DNA from: Acanthaster planci | Taxonomy: Eukaryota > Echinodermata > Asteroidea > Valvatida > Acanthasteridae | Length of the DNA stretch: 62,000 nt | NCBI RefSeq assembly: GCF_001949145.1 | Contig: NW_019091509.1 | Span: 32,616 to 94,615, forward strand | Reading direction: 5' to 3' | In this document: positions 11,030-21,940 of the stretch, piece after piece | Layout: every line of letters begins with the position of its first letter | Numbering within the stretch: position 1 is the first letter of the stretch | The notes under the pieces: generated by a model | Seen by the model: the letters and a program-made list of their open reading frames with translations, nothing else | Told to the model about the DNA's origin: nothing | Database searches by the model: none | Translations under genes and position numbers: made by a program

Positions 11030-11180
11030 CAGAAATAGTGGTATATGTCAAAACATCTACAGCATGCCCCTGAAACCTTGGGCTCGGCTGGCAAATATAT
11101 GATAAGCAACTTTGCCTCCAGCAGGAGCACAATCCTGCAGGTTCAGGGGGAGTAATAGATACCGAGTTATGGAGTGTCCA
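11030..11180 (+). pseudogene. Fragment of DIRS-type gag-like region
   Basis: The stretch CCTCCAGCAGGAGCACAATC then AGTAATA.ATACCGAG.TATGG matches 35710-35767 in the DIRS element almost base for base, preceded by GGCTGGCAAA.ATATGAT.AGCAA. Relative to that copy it lacks about 50 bases after GTGCCCCTGAA. It is therefore a second, smaller relic of the same retrotransposon family, inside PEMT intron 4. Confidence 0.7.
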
Positions 11181-12777
11181 TTCTATCATTTGAGCACCCA
11201 CAAAGGCCCAAAGTGCCCATATTTTCGAGCATCATTTGACCACCAATGCCATGTTTTTCATTATTCACTGTTTGGGCTTCCACCAAGGCCAAAGAGCATC
11301 AACAGCTCCAAGCACCATTTGACTTGGAGCACCACAGCTCAATGACAATGACCTTATGATAGGCCAAAGGGACAATTCGTTAGGACAGTGCCAGAACACT
11401 TCATAACTTAACCAAGCTGTAATAATTATTGTATACATATACAGTGTCAACAAATGAGTTTCTAGATGCCATTCTTTCGTCATTTGCACTTACAGAAGAA
11501 AGAATGGTTCATCCTCCCCTGTTGCACTTACTCAAGGGAAGACATGGTTACAGCAACCATTATACACTAGCTACTCAATTGAGTAACTTACAAACCCTGA
11601 AATGCATCACAATGAACTTTATCTAAACTAAATATTATTTACAATTTCATAATGTCAAGAGTAACAAATTGTTCATAAACCATGGAGTGTTGTATCTACT
11701 TTAAAATTCAAGGTGAAGGAGGGGGAGGTGTAGATAAAGGTTTGTCGAAGAATCTGAGTGTAGATATTGTTCCTTCGTAGGCTAAGACAAAAGTAATAAC
11801 ACAACAACTTTTCCTTTCCGCCCAAAGTTTCAACCTCAAAAGAGAAGAGAACTAACCCAACTTCTCATTGGCCTCTGGCCAGGCTTTGCCAAATATCCAA
11901 GGGCAAATTCTCTAATTGGATGGTTGCCCCTCCAAGCTGTCTTCGCCATTGGTTAACATTTCGTGGCCCCTGATTGGCTGTTTCTTGATGAGAAGATGCC
12001 AAATTTCAAATTCCCAAAATTTTCAATGCGTTTCTGTGTATAAAATGCCTCCAAATCCAAGTATAATTATGTACCTGTACATGTGCATATAATCAAAATG
12101 GAGTGTAACAGGAAGCTACTCTCCACAGCAATGTTATCCCTTCTACCAAACACCTTAAATGAACATAGGGCACAATCTATTGCCAAATTTGCTACCTATA
12201 AATAATTTGATTATTAACTGATAAAACATATCATAAACTTAAGATAATTCGAAGCCAGTAGTTGACAAATTGTTGCAACTGATTTTAATATACTTGATCA
12301 TTATCCTTACTAATCACTCCACACTGATCAAAACGGTTATAAAATTGATTTAACTGATTTGCATATCATCCAAGTAATGTATCTTGGATCCATTTGAATA
12401 TCCACCACATGTTGGTGATACTAGATACAAGTCTTCTTTAATGAAGCATGATTAACATCTTCAATAATGATGATCATGATGATCATGGTATCTGGATGAG
12501 ACCGTTTAATATCGTGAAAAGCTGAACACAATTCATTACAAAATTGATCAATTCTTCAGCTTTTCAAAGGCCTTGATGGATCAATCCATGCGACACAGAT
12601 TAGTTAAAAAAAAGAGAGCACTATTTGAAAAGGAATTTCTGGTAATTAGATCTTAGAAGACATGGACAATGAAAGGTACTCCACAACAGTTTCACCTTGG
12701 GGACTAATTTGTCAACTTCAAATACCTTAGGGAGCTGAAATCAACTATACACCCTGAAACCATGTAATATTTGTGAC

Positions 12778-13175
12778 CTGTCACTACAACATGAGCTAAA
12801 AGTTAGAATTTTCAAACTTGAGATATTGGTATTTGTTAATTCAGCAGAAAGAGAGCTTTCCAATGGTATGTACATGTACATGGAACACTTGGGGGGAGAA
12901 TAATATGACAATGTGACATTATTCTGGCAGCTTTGCATCTTTGTCCCCGGCATTATTTCAACATTTCTGACCAGGAACCAATAATGCTATCATCAAAATT
13001 GTTGAGAAAATGACAAATGAAAAAAACATTTTAAAATATATGATCCTGCAAAATATTGGAATTAAATAGGAGATGGGTTACTCTAATCAAACATTACAAA
13101 ACCCGAAAATTGACCTCCACTTCAAAATGACTTTGAACCCTCAAAAAAGAAAAGAGCAGGATGCAACTTTATGCT
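12778..13175. repeat. Dispersed ~400 bp repeat, copy 1
   Basis: It aligns along its whole length with 26478-26833 in direct orientation. Shared blocks include GAGCTTTCCAATGG, GACAATGTG.CATTATTCTG, GCAGCTTTG.ATCTTTGT, TTTCAACATTTC and AATAATGCTATC. Later blocks are TTGGAATTAAATAGGA, GGTTACTC and TTACAAAACCC. Gaps are small. No coding domain or terminal repeats could be fixed. The proximal end lies only ~40 bases from the donor of PEMT exon 4. Confidence 0.85.
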
Positions 13176-13214
13176 CATTTTGACGTGACAGGTCACATTT
13201 GTAAAATAACTTAC

Positions 13215-13326
13215 CACAGGGCATATCCAAGGTATTCCATAGTTGTTCCCCAGTACATTGGATTTTCCATCAAATTAAAAGGAAAACCAGTAACACGATG
13301 CTCCATCACAATGCCAAAATAGTCAC
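13215..13326 (-). CDS. PEMT: PEMT coding exon 4
   Basis: The acceptor reads ATACAG|GT and the donor TGTG|GTAAGT. The exon completes a Gly codon from exon 3, encodes 36 residues and ends with two bases of a Trp codon. The product contains [17 protein letters not shown], then [19 protein letters not shown]. This matches the highly conserved PEMT segment (DYFG then PFN then NPMYWG) between the third and fourth membrane helices. All the conserved aromatic, proline and glycine positions I know of are present. Confidence 0.95.
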
Positions 13327-14039
13327 CTGTATTATTTCAAATATATAAAAGAATCATCTTGAATGTAACTGAGGATGGAAAATCAGAAATGTGGACACTC
13401 AGAGAATGATCTCTTGTGAAATTTGTCTCTGTGATACATATTACAAGTCTCATGAATGGAGAACAGATCAAATGAGCCATATTATCTAAAGTGGCATCTC
13501 TGTTCTGGAGCATCTCCTAACTAACATTCGTAGAAGAAAACTATGTCATTTGGACATGAGGCCAGAGGATTGCATGGAAGTATAATGTATAAGCAATATT
13601 CATAGAGGGTAAAACTGAGGAAAAGGGTCAAGAATATGGCCAAAATCCTCATTGGATGACAAAATATAAGACCAGACAGTTTATCTACTCTGCATTGGTA
13701 CCAGCTCAAAACTGCCATACTTGGCGGTACACAAAAGAAATGGCTGCAACTAACCCTCTCAAGGAGGCTGGTATACTGTACTGGGTAGATGCATACAACA
13801 TGAATGTAAATATTGTATTTGTCTCCCTGTGTATTTTCAAGGGTCTTCTCTGTTTATTTATTTTCCTCTACACATCATAGGAATGAATTCAATTGTAATC
13901 ATGTCAAAATATTATTCCCGCACAATCAAAATTGAATGATCTTTGCGCATTTTAAATAGATAGGACTAATTTTAATTACAGGTTTGCCCTTACCTGACAA
14001 ACATTTTTAAAAACACTGTATACTCAGCGCTTGTCCGAA

Positions 14040-14130
14040 AGCTTGCGAACAAATTCATAAGCTTACTGAGGTGGGCTCGAACCCATGACCTCTTGCTTAA
14101 TAGTGAACATGTCTTAACCACTCTTGAAAT
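14040..14130 (-). repeat. tRNA-derived SINE fragment
   Basis: The minus strand reads GTGGTTAAGACATGTT (A-box-like) and, about 25 bases later, GGTCATGGGTTCGAGCCCAC, which contains a good B box (GGTTCGAGCCC). I could not pair an acceptor stem, so a functional tRNA is unlikely. A tRNA-related SINE head is the better reading. Confidence 0.45.
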
Positions 14131-15475
14131 AGATAGAACTGTTTCTATTAATTAAGTAAATATTCTACTGGTTGACAACTGACAATTAAAATTTTGAAGT
14201 GAGAAGGGTTCATTCAAAAATAAATGGAATTAGGCAGGTCATAATATACACATATGGGCTGGCAATGAAGTCACTAGTGCACGTCTCTGCACACATGGAC
14301 TGTAACCAGAAGAGAACCCTATTTCCTGAGGCAGGACCCTCTTCTGGTCACTCACAGACCTACATGTAGGGGGCATGACACACACACCTCTCTCCAAAAT
14401 ATAAAAAATATATTGCAGAGTTATATACCTGAGGAAGCTTCACAAGTCACCAATTGAAATATCAGTGTCTGATATATGTGATATATTGAGGTACATCTAC
14501 ACTGTAGTTCACACAGTTGACACTGAAACAGATTTCATGCACAAGCCTTTAGTAGAGGGTCCCATGGAGCTACATGTACATGAAATAACTAGAGTACTAA
14601 AACTTACTGTGCAAAGTGAAGCATACTGGACACACTCATTTTTGTGTACAAACCTGTAGAAAACTTGGAGTTATACTGCTTTTAGCGCTATGCATGCATT
14701 AGCGAGTATGCAATGCAGACATTAAAATGAATGACAAAAATAGGCTATATGCTATTTACAGATGTTGTACTTAATTGTGCACTGTATTCAGAGTATACAA
14801 TTCGGAATTCATTCAATCTTATTTTATTACACTCTTCAAATACACCCATGAATTCAAAATGTCTGCATCCAGCCAGTCAAAACCTTCCCCATGGGGAATA
14901 ATGAATGAGTACACTAGTATCTTAACATAGCTCTATGGTGAACCCCCGCGTCAGTGGTTTGATCAAGTATGATAAACAACAAACAAGAGGTGTGTTAAAA
15001 TGAAACTTCTTCCTTGGAGAGGTTAAGAGTGGCAAGGAAAACACACATATCAGTTGCAACAGAAATTGTTCCCCTCTCCCTTCCCCCCAGGCTGCTACAA
15101 CAAAGTCAAATTGTCAATATTGAAATGACAAAGTCACAATTCCTTGGAGCATCCTCACCGAACCAGTGCACATGCATATTCTGATCTCTAACATAATGCA
15201 AAGTCACATTTCACCATTCTTATAACATTCAGAAAATATTTTTTCCCAATTAACAGGACTTCAGGATGTTATTTCAGAAACATTCTGGACAAGAGATGCC
15301 ATGTTTGTTTGAAAAACCTCAACTTTATTAGATTGTGACAAATGTATAGAAATTGCAGCGCACTATGAGCAGGATTCCAACTCCTAGATTTTTCTCTTTT
15401 CTACTATGCATTTCAGATCGCTCTCCTGTCACCATCCCATAGAATAATATATATAACCCTATTTCATGCAAGTAA

Positions 15476-15718
15476 ATGTACTTCAGTGGCGTAGCGGGGG
15501 AGGGCACATGCCCCCCCATTCCCAGGTCCCTTCCAAGTGTCCCTCCCAGGTGCCCCTCCCCCCACTGAAAAAAAAAAGAATGAATGGCTATCGAACAAGG
15601 CTAACAAAAACTTGCCCCCAAAATCCACACCACTGAAAGCTGGTGCCCCCCATAATATGCTTTTGCCCCCTTTGTGCCGTTCCACTAGTAAAATCCTAGC
15701 TATGTCACTGATGTACAT
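15476..15718. mobile_element. hAT-like MITE with 8-bp flanks
   Basis: The element itself runs 15484-15710. It begins CAGTGGCGTAGCGGGGG, and its other end, read on the minus strand, begins CAGTGACATAGCTAGGA. The 8 bases outside are ATGTACTT (15476-15483) and ATGTACAT (15711-15718), 7 of 8 identical, as expected of a hAT target duplication. The interior is rich in C runs (TGCCCCCCC, CCCCTCCCCCC, TTTTGCCCCC) and non-coding. The CAGTGGCGTAGC...GCTACGCCACTG type of end is one I know as a common invertebrate MITE. ATGTAC words are frequent here, so the flank match is supportive, not proof. Confidence 0.7.
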
Positions 15719-15744
15719 GTACTAGTAAATGCCCATGTAAATTC

Positions 15745-15830
15745 TAACCAAAGAGGAATTCAAACCCAAGTTGCAGAGGTGGAAGGTGATGAAAGAGCCA
15801 CTACACCAACCTGACTCCTCTATTTTTCCA
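15745..15830 (-). repeat. tRNA-derived SINE fragment
   Basis: The minus strand reads CAGGTTGGTGTAGTGGCTCT (A-box-like) and, about 30 bases on, TTGGGTTTGAATTCCTC (B-box-like, GGTTTGAATTCC). Spacing suits a tRNA head. No acceptor stem pairing is visible. Confidence 0.5.
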
Positions 15831-16693
15831 AAGGTAGTTTGACAGACAGTCACCGCTGTCATAAATTTCCTGAAGCCATGTTCAGTTCTGCTTGTTTTTC
15901 ACCCTTGATTCTTTTGCTTTTAAAATAAACACATAATAAGTACCGGTTCTTTCTAAAATTCAAAATTTTCCACATTTTGACTGAATTTCTAACCTTATAT
16001 GTAAGATTTACAATCGAAAACATGCATGTTGTAGAATGCTCATCCTGCGACATGGCATTTGCAAGATGATGCTTGGTTGGTTCCCGGCCAGTTCTTCACA
16101 TTTTTCCATCCACACAATCACTGCAATCAGGAACATCGACTAACAAGGTAGTCCTGAATTCAAGGCATGTGATAGATGTGCTGCGCATGCTAACTGCCCA
16201 CATGCAGTAGAACTCACATGATGCATGTGTTCAGACATTTCACTGTATAGAGTATTTGGTATATGGATGCATGCTGCTGGGACTCCTATTGAACTCCCAG
16301 CACAAAGTACATGTACACCTAGAACTCCTGTTGAGTTTCGACAATAGTACATGCAGCTTGCAGGATGGCACAAGCCATGCATGCCGCATTACATGCAACC
16401 TCGAAAATGGGACCTATACAGCCTTGTTTTAAGGCCACTGAAGGAAAAACTTTACATGCATGCACTGACGTGCATTGCCCAAACATTTTAAATCTGGAGA
16501 TGCAATCATGGTGAAAACCAACCTACATGTATTCCCATTTGTGTTTTCTTTTTGGTCTTTTTTTTTAAGCCAGAAGAAAAACCAGACCGGAGGGATGATA
16601 GAAATCCAGACAAAATTGGAAGAATGGCATCTCTGGCTTGGGCAACATGCATAAACATTCTGTACAGGATTCAATACCAGGTTTATTACATAC

Positions 16694-16839
16694 CTAAAAA
16701 AGTTCCATAAAATCCAAGGGTAAAAAAGCTGGAAAGAGTGAAGATCAACCCCAAAGCAGTGATGGCAACTCCAACATAATGAACCAGAGGTGTCTGAAAG
16801 GCAGTCCATACTGGCTGATGATATAACACCAACTGATAC
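16694..16839 (-). CDS. PEMT: PEMT coding exon 3
   Basis: The acceptor reads ATACAG|GTATCAG and the donor TTTTAG|GTATGT. After completing an Arg codon it encodes 48 residues beginning YQLVLYHQPVW and including ALGLIFTLSSFFTLGFYG. The last part is a membrane helix that matches the PEMT 'LSSFF-LGF-GTFLGD' block. Family knowledge: a Gly-X-Gly in this helix is reported as part of the AdoMet contact in the human enzyme. The aligned residues here are Ala105-Leu106-Gly107, so the first glycine is replaced. The frame is uninterrupted. Confidence 0.95.
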
Positions 16840-17954
16840 CTGTATTACAGGACAAACACAAACACAGCTAGCATTAACTGAATGATTGTATAGCAGATGA
16901 TTAAACGGATATCACGTTCAACATTTTAAATGCTTCAATTGTAACAAGATGTAATTATGCATTATAGCCAAAGTGTTTAATCAATAGATGCTTATAATAT
17001 ATATTCATGTTAATGTCCAAAATGTTTACAATTTTGTTTCAATCAATTATGATTGAAAGCACACACATGTATCAATTTTATCACAGAAATTTCTGGAAAA
17101 TTTACATACATGTGCACTCCTGCAAAGTGGTGGCATAGGGATGATTTAGAAAGATCCTCATCAAACTTTCAATTCATAAAACCAAACACCATTAAATAAC
17201 TCATAACAGTACAACTTCAAATTAGATGTATATAACTTATATCTAACACTTTTTTCTTTCAGACTGAAAAGTGCAAGAAGTTCTGCATATATACATGTGT
17301 ATGTGGGTGAAACCTTTAGTCTAATACAAATGGGCACTCGGGTTACATGAGTAAGCAAGACATGCATAAATTGCATTATTTGTACAGGTCCCAAAAAGCC
17401 TGCTTTATACATGAAGTTTATAACAAAAACTACATGTAACAAAAATAGTGTATCAAACAAGCACTTAATACTTTTGTAAAACTGGAAGCTGCTTCAATGT
17501 GAATGTGAGTTAAATAAATTCTCAAATGATCATAGTTACTACTGTTCAGGAAGTTATTCTGTAATCATTCCTGATGGACCATGCCAGGTAGTTGGTTGTT
17601 ACAGGGTGGGTTTTCAGCTGGAAAACTTCCAGAAATTTCCCAACTACAGGGAACTTAACCAGACTCTTTTAATACAGTTAAGGGCACCAGACTATGAAGT
17701 CCTTTCATCATTTTAGGGTTTAGATAACTTTTTGGCTGTGTTTAATAGCAAACAATTTGCATGCAGAATGTAATGTCTTTTATTGTTGGACTCTTCTTCA
17801 TCAATGGTATGACACAATTTTCTCGATTATAAGGGGGAAAAATCGAAACCAGCCCCACAACTGCCTGTCTACGGTAGCACCTATCCATTCCCGTATACAG
17901 AAACAAGTGTTTTTATTACGTGGCACACATACATGTTCATTCTTGTTAACTAAC
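16840..17954 (-). other. PEMT intron 2 (1.1 kb)
   Basis: Donor GTTAGT at 17954-17949, acceptor ATACAG ending at 16840. I see no repeat or gene in it; the 99-codon minus open frame at 17460-17161 looks like chance. Confidence 0.7.
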
Positions 17955-18070
17955 CTGCGTCCTCTAACTGCAGATAGGAAGAAAATGGTTGCACCTAAGA
18001 ACACACATCCCATACGGGGACCTCCACAAAGCTTGCTTATCGTCTTTGTTTTAAACTCAAACCTTGCCAT
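17955..18070 (-). CDS. PEMT: PEMT coding exon 2
   Basis: The acceptor reads ATTACAG|ATG and the donor CGCAG|GTTAGT. It encodes 38 residues plus two bases of an Arg codon: MARFEFKTKTISKLCGG then a hydrophobic run GCVFLGATIFFLSAV. This aligns with the 'ARWE-KT--L---FG' loop and second membrane helix of PEMT. The internal Met at its start is not the likely initiator, because exon 1 joins in frame and supplies the conserved FNPL(F/Y)WN motif. Confidence 0.92.
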
Positions 18071-21000
18071 CTGTAATCAAATCAATTAATATTAACAGTA
18101 TTCAAATGAAAGAGCCATTTTCTCCATACATTAGTTTGAAAATCATTCATACATTTGTAGTCAATTAATGGTGCTGTAACCCAGTCATTCTTCTACAAGT
18201 TCTGTTAGAAAGTCAATTTTTCCCAGAGTCAAGTCCCAAGTCAATTTCTTTTCAAGTCCATACGAAATCATAATCAAAATGGAGCCCGTACAGATTCTCA
18301 AGCACCCTATATTGATGGCATGACCTGTGATGGTTTGCAATATAGGTCTGATTGATATGCCTTATTTTTCAATCATCATGTGCTAATATTTCCAATAATA
18401 AATTAACAGTATAATGAAAACAGACAGGTTTATATTTGCATTTTTCTCCACCCCAAACCCACAGGATGTTTTTACTCTATGCCCCACTTTGGGCCTTATG
18501 TACATGGACCACCAAGATGTACAGTGCACAGTGAATCATGTCACAATGACAGGCATGTGACATGCCTGCAAAGCTGTATGTCCAAGTTGGTCAAGTCTTT
18601 CCATGGATCCAAATCAGGATATGTTACATATGGTATGTCTTGATGATGTTGACATCATTTTACTTGTTAAGAACAAAACAAGGTATTTTCAAAATCCTTT
18701 CTGTAAGACCTTTTGAGGAATTATCATCTGTCCTGAATATGTTTCTTTTGTTTAAAGTACAATGTTCAATCACAGTGCACAGAATTTTCAGAGCTAAGGG
18801 ACACATTTAGTATACCCGACTGATCAGTAAACACATGTAGCCGTGTTTGGTACAGTGAAGTGTTACTGGAGTAGCAGAATATCTGTAATCACTGAACTAA
18901 AGTGTACTTTTCGTAAAAAAATTAAACAAAGTCTCAAAGGGCAAATTGTGTTTCTCATTAATTAAAAGTGCTTTCAGCTCCTACATTGTATCAAGGGTCT
19001 GCTGTCTAATATGACCAAATATTTCAATACTCGATCCAATTAAATGGAAAGTTGAATACTTGCATGCTGAATTATTTGATTTGACTCAACCATAGTAAAA
19101 GTTTTCCACATGTATCTATCAGGAACTATATATCAAATCAAACTGAATATTCGTATGAATTGAATTTAAATTGAATTATCTGTTTATTTGAAATATGACT
19201 TGTAGCCCAAGGCTAAATTGAGCCAATTTTTACAAAAAATTGAATTTACAACTTATTTCATATTTCAAAAAATTACTTTGATAAATTTTGAGGCTAATAC
19301 AGACTCACTTAAGGGTTAACAGAAATTGAAAACATTTAGTTCACCTGAGGTATTTCAGAATGACAATAAAAAAAATACATAACCATTTCAAAAACATCAT
19401 AAATTCAATGTGTACCACATTAAGCGTGACCCCAAAATGAATAAAAAAGATCCTGCATTTCCCTGCCCACAAAAAGTCCCTTTGTGGTCCTTCATGTTCC
19501 CAGGTTGATTTGATGACGTCATCGGCAGAACGCCTACGCGTACAGTGTACATGTATATGTACATGGCATGATTGTACATAGTACATGCCTATTCGCATGC
19601 TTGCAATAGGCCACGTTGTGTTTGATGTAGCTTGGCTCACAGGCAAACATTGTCTCAGTTCAAGAAATACACGGTAGGGCTGTGTCTTTTAATTTCTACC
19701 TTGAACAAGAGCTATTTGTCTTTTTTGCCAAGCTAATTACTAATTGGCCCTTGCTCAATATGTAATTCATTTAAATGGTTACATATTAAAAACATACTCT
19801 TTCACCAGTTTATCGAAGCCCTTTTCTTCTCTGCAGTATCTAGTATGTGATCTGAAGTTGTGCACTGGTGCGGAAAACAACATAACATTTCCATTAGTTT
19901 GTAAACCAGACCATTGACAGTACCTGGACAGCTCAAATTCATACTACATGTCTTTTACATGTTACAACATGTACTTCATGTGATGAATTTATAACATGCA
20001 TAATTATTTGAGCTACCAACATATATGATTGTGCAAACAAGATATCACAGGGGAAATCAATACCAACTTCTCAAAGCTGTATGTAAATTCCTTCTCATCA
20101 CAGAAAAGTGCACCAAAGATCCTCTTCTGGCTCTCCCTCATTTTTTCCCCATTCTAATCAGCTCCTTTGTTATGAAAAGTATTGATAGAAAGCAATCATC
20201 AGCTCTCTATGGGTTTATCCGGTGTCTAGTAACAATTTAAAGTAATCAATATCACCGTGACTAGTTGGGATAAGTCAGTAATCCTTGTCTATCTCCCTGT
20301 TTGTCTCCTTGTTACTATGACTATTAACATGTTCAATTAATGAAGTCATTAAAGAGTCACTTGCATGCAAGCTGCAAGCAGGGTTGTTGAATTGATGGCT
20401 CAGACTTGTGTAGCCATTTATTTTAAATTGAGATTTAGCTTGGAAGAAAATGACTTTAGCATAGGCTTTCCTCTCATAATATTTGACTTTTTACATTGCC
20501 AACTGTTGTTGAAATAAATAATGTATCTATGATTTTCAATTACAAAAAGCAACATGTCTGTTTTCATTATATTACTGGTAATGCTTTATCATTAGGAATA
20601 TCAGCATAATGAAACAAAATACGCAGAAGTCAGATCCGTTTACTAAGCACCAAAGGTCACATCTTTGATAAAGTGTACAAATATCATATTACTTATAACA
20701 TCATCTGGGCCTTAAAAATGGCATAGGACGTGGAAAACACTGATTTGAATGTGACAACTTCCAGCAGAATAACTTCAAATTTGACTTTGGAAAAGAGACT
20801 TGAGACTAGACTTGTCAAGAATGTAATTTGACATGATGAAAAATTATTGATAACAACACCAGTTAACAGTTATTTTCTGTGCATGCATGTTCTTTATGAT
20901 ACATACAAATGTTTTAATTCCGAGTTTATCATGCCTGTAGCTCACTACCTTATCAGTCCTTTATTCTTTCAGTTCAAGGATAAACATTCCATTTGACAGA

Positions 21001-21539
21001 AACCTTACAGTGGCTAATTTAATTACTATTTCTCTGTGGGCCTTATCAAAAGTCTCATTCAGAAACAAATTTTTTGTTCTATTTAGGGATAAACATTGAG
21101 AATTGGTGCCTTCTTGTACAATAAAGATAACAATCGTTCTGATTGGCCTCTTTCTACTTTGCAATTTTTAAAACTACTTTTCACAAAGGCCATGTGAAGG
21201 TTACAATACACAAGAAACAGTACTCTATTTCTTTTCTAATTTAACTGAAATGAGATGAAAGTTTGCATTACGTCAAGTTTTGTACCTAATAAATGTATGA
21301 ATAAGGGCACCAACTTCGAGTAAAGCTGTTTTCTCAAACACATACTTTCTTTAGCTCCATGTACCCAAAAATCAACAGCAGGTTTTGTATTCAGTTTTTA
21401 GTTGATTTTTAATTAGTTTAGTATTTACATAGAATCACTACCACCTGGGTGCAAATGTAGTGGCTAAATTGTTGCTTTTAAGTACATGTATAATGAATAT
21501 GCCACTATATTTCTGCATAAGTTGGACTTTAAAGAGTCA

Positions 21540-21940
21540 GTCAATGAAAGAAAGACACAATTTCATTTTATCTTCAAGCAAACTCGAATTCTCAATTCTG
21601 ATTGGTTGATCCATGGCAACAAACAGTGTGACAGTTCATATCAAACCCCGCATAATGCACTTTTTAACTCCGCACATTGCACTATTTTTACGCTAAAAGC
21701 AAAACAGACAGCTGCAACATTTACTCTTAATAAAAAGGTTGGGCGTTTGCGCGCACATCTTTTCTGTACGTTCCCTTGAAGATAAACTGTATCATGCTCA
21801 CACCCATGGAACACGGAATAATGTAATGCGTCTGTGTCCCACATACCATTCTGCCTTCGGCCTTGTGGTATACAGGACACAGACACTCTACATTATTCTG
21901 TGTTCCACTTATGCTTATGTGATAACAGATAAAATGTCAT
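21540..21940 (-). repeat. ACACAG hairpin repeat, copy 1
   Basis: At 21806-21906 a near-perfect hairpin has GGAACACGGAATAATGTAAT facing AC.CTACATTATTCTGTGTTCC, and within it GTGTCCCACATACCA facing TGGTATACAGGACAC, around a CCTTCGGCC turn. The neighbouring 21590-21720 aligns, inverted, with 28262-28365: TTTTAGCGTAAAAATAGTGC against TTTTAGTGTTAAAATGGCGC. The family is a foldback-type non-autonomous element. No coding content. Confidence 0.75.

Larger units (their letters stand above)
6772..13214 (-). other. PEMT intron 4 (6.4 kb)
   Basis: Donor GTAAGT at 13214-13209, acceptor TTTTAG ending at 6772. It holds a Harbinger-like element (7081-8643), a Tc1 transposase remnant (8862-8975), a fragment of the hairpin repeat family (9824-9870), a foldback repeat (10055-10233), a DIRS fragment (11030-11180) and one copy of a ~400 bp dispersed repeat (12778-13175). 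I see nothing in the remaining stretches, including 11200-12770. Confidence 0.8.
13327..16693 (-). other. PEMT intron 3 (3.4 kb)
   Basis: Donor GTATGT at 16693-16688, acceptor ATACAG ending at 13327. It contains two tRNA-like SINE fragments (14040-14130 and 15745-15830) and a hAT-like MITE (15484-15710). A small hairpin at about 14300-14354 has GTAACCAGAAGAG facing CTCTTCTGGTCAC. The rest holds nothing I recognise. Confidence 0.8.

Noticed and set aside
14040-14130. Functional tRNA gene
   Set aside because: A and B box words are present but no acceptor or anticodon stem pairing could be made.
16429-16809. 126-codon minus-strand frame
   Set aside because: It is out of frame with PEMT exon 3; the exon is supported by homology and splice borders.
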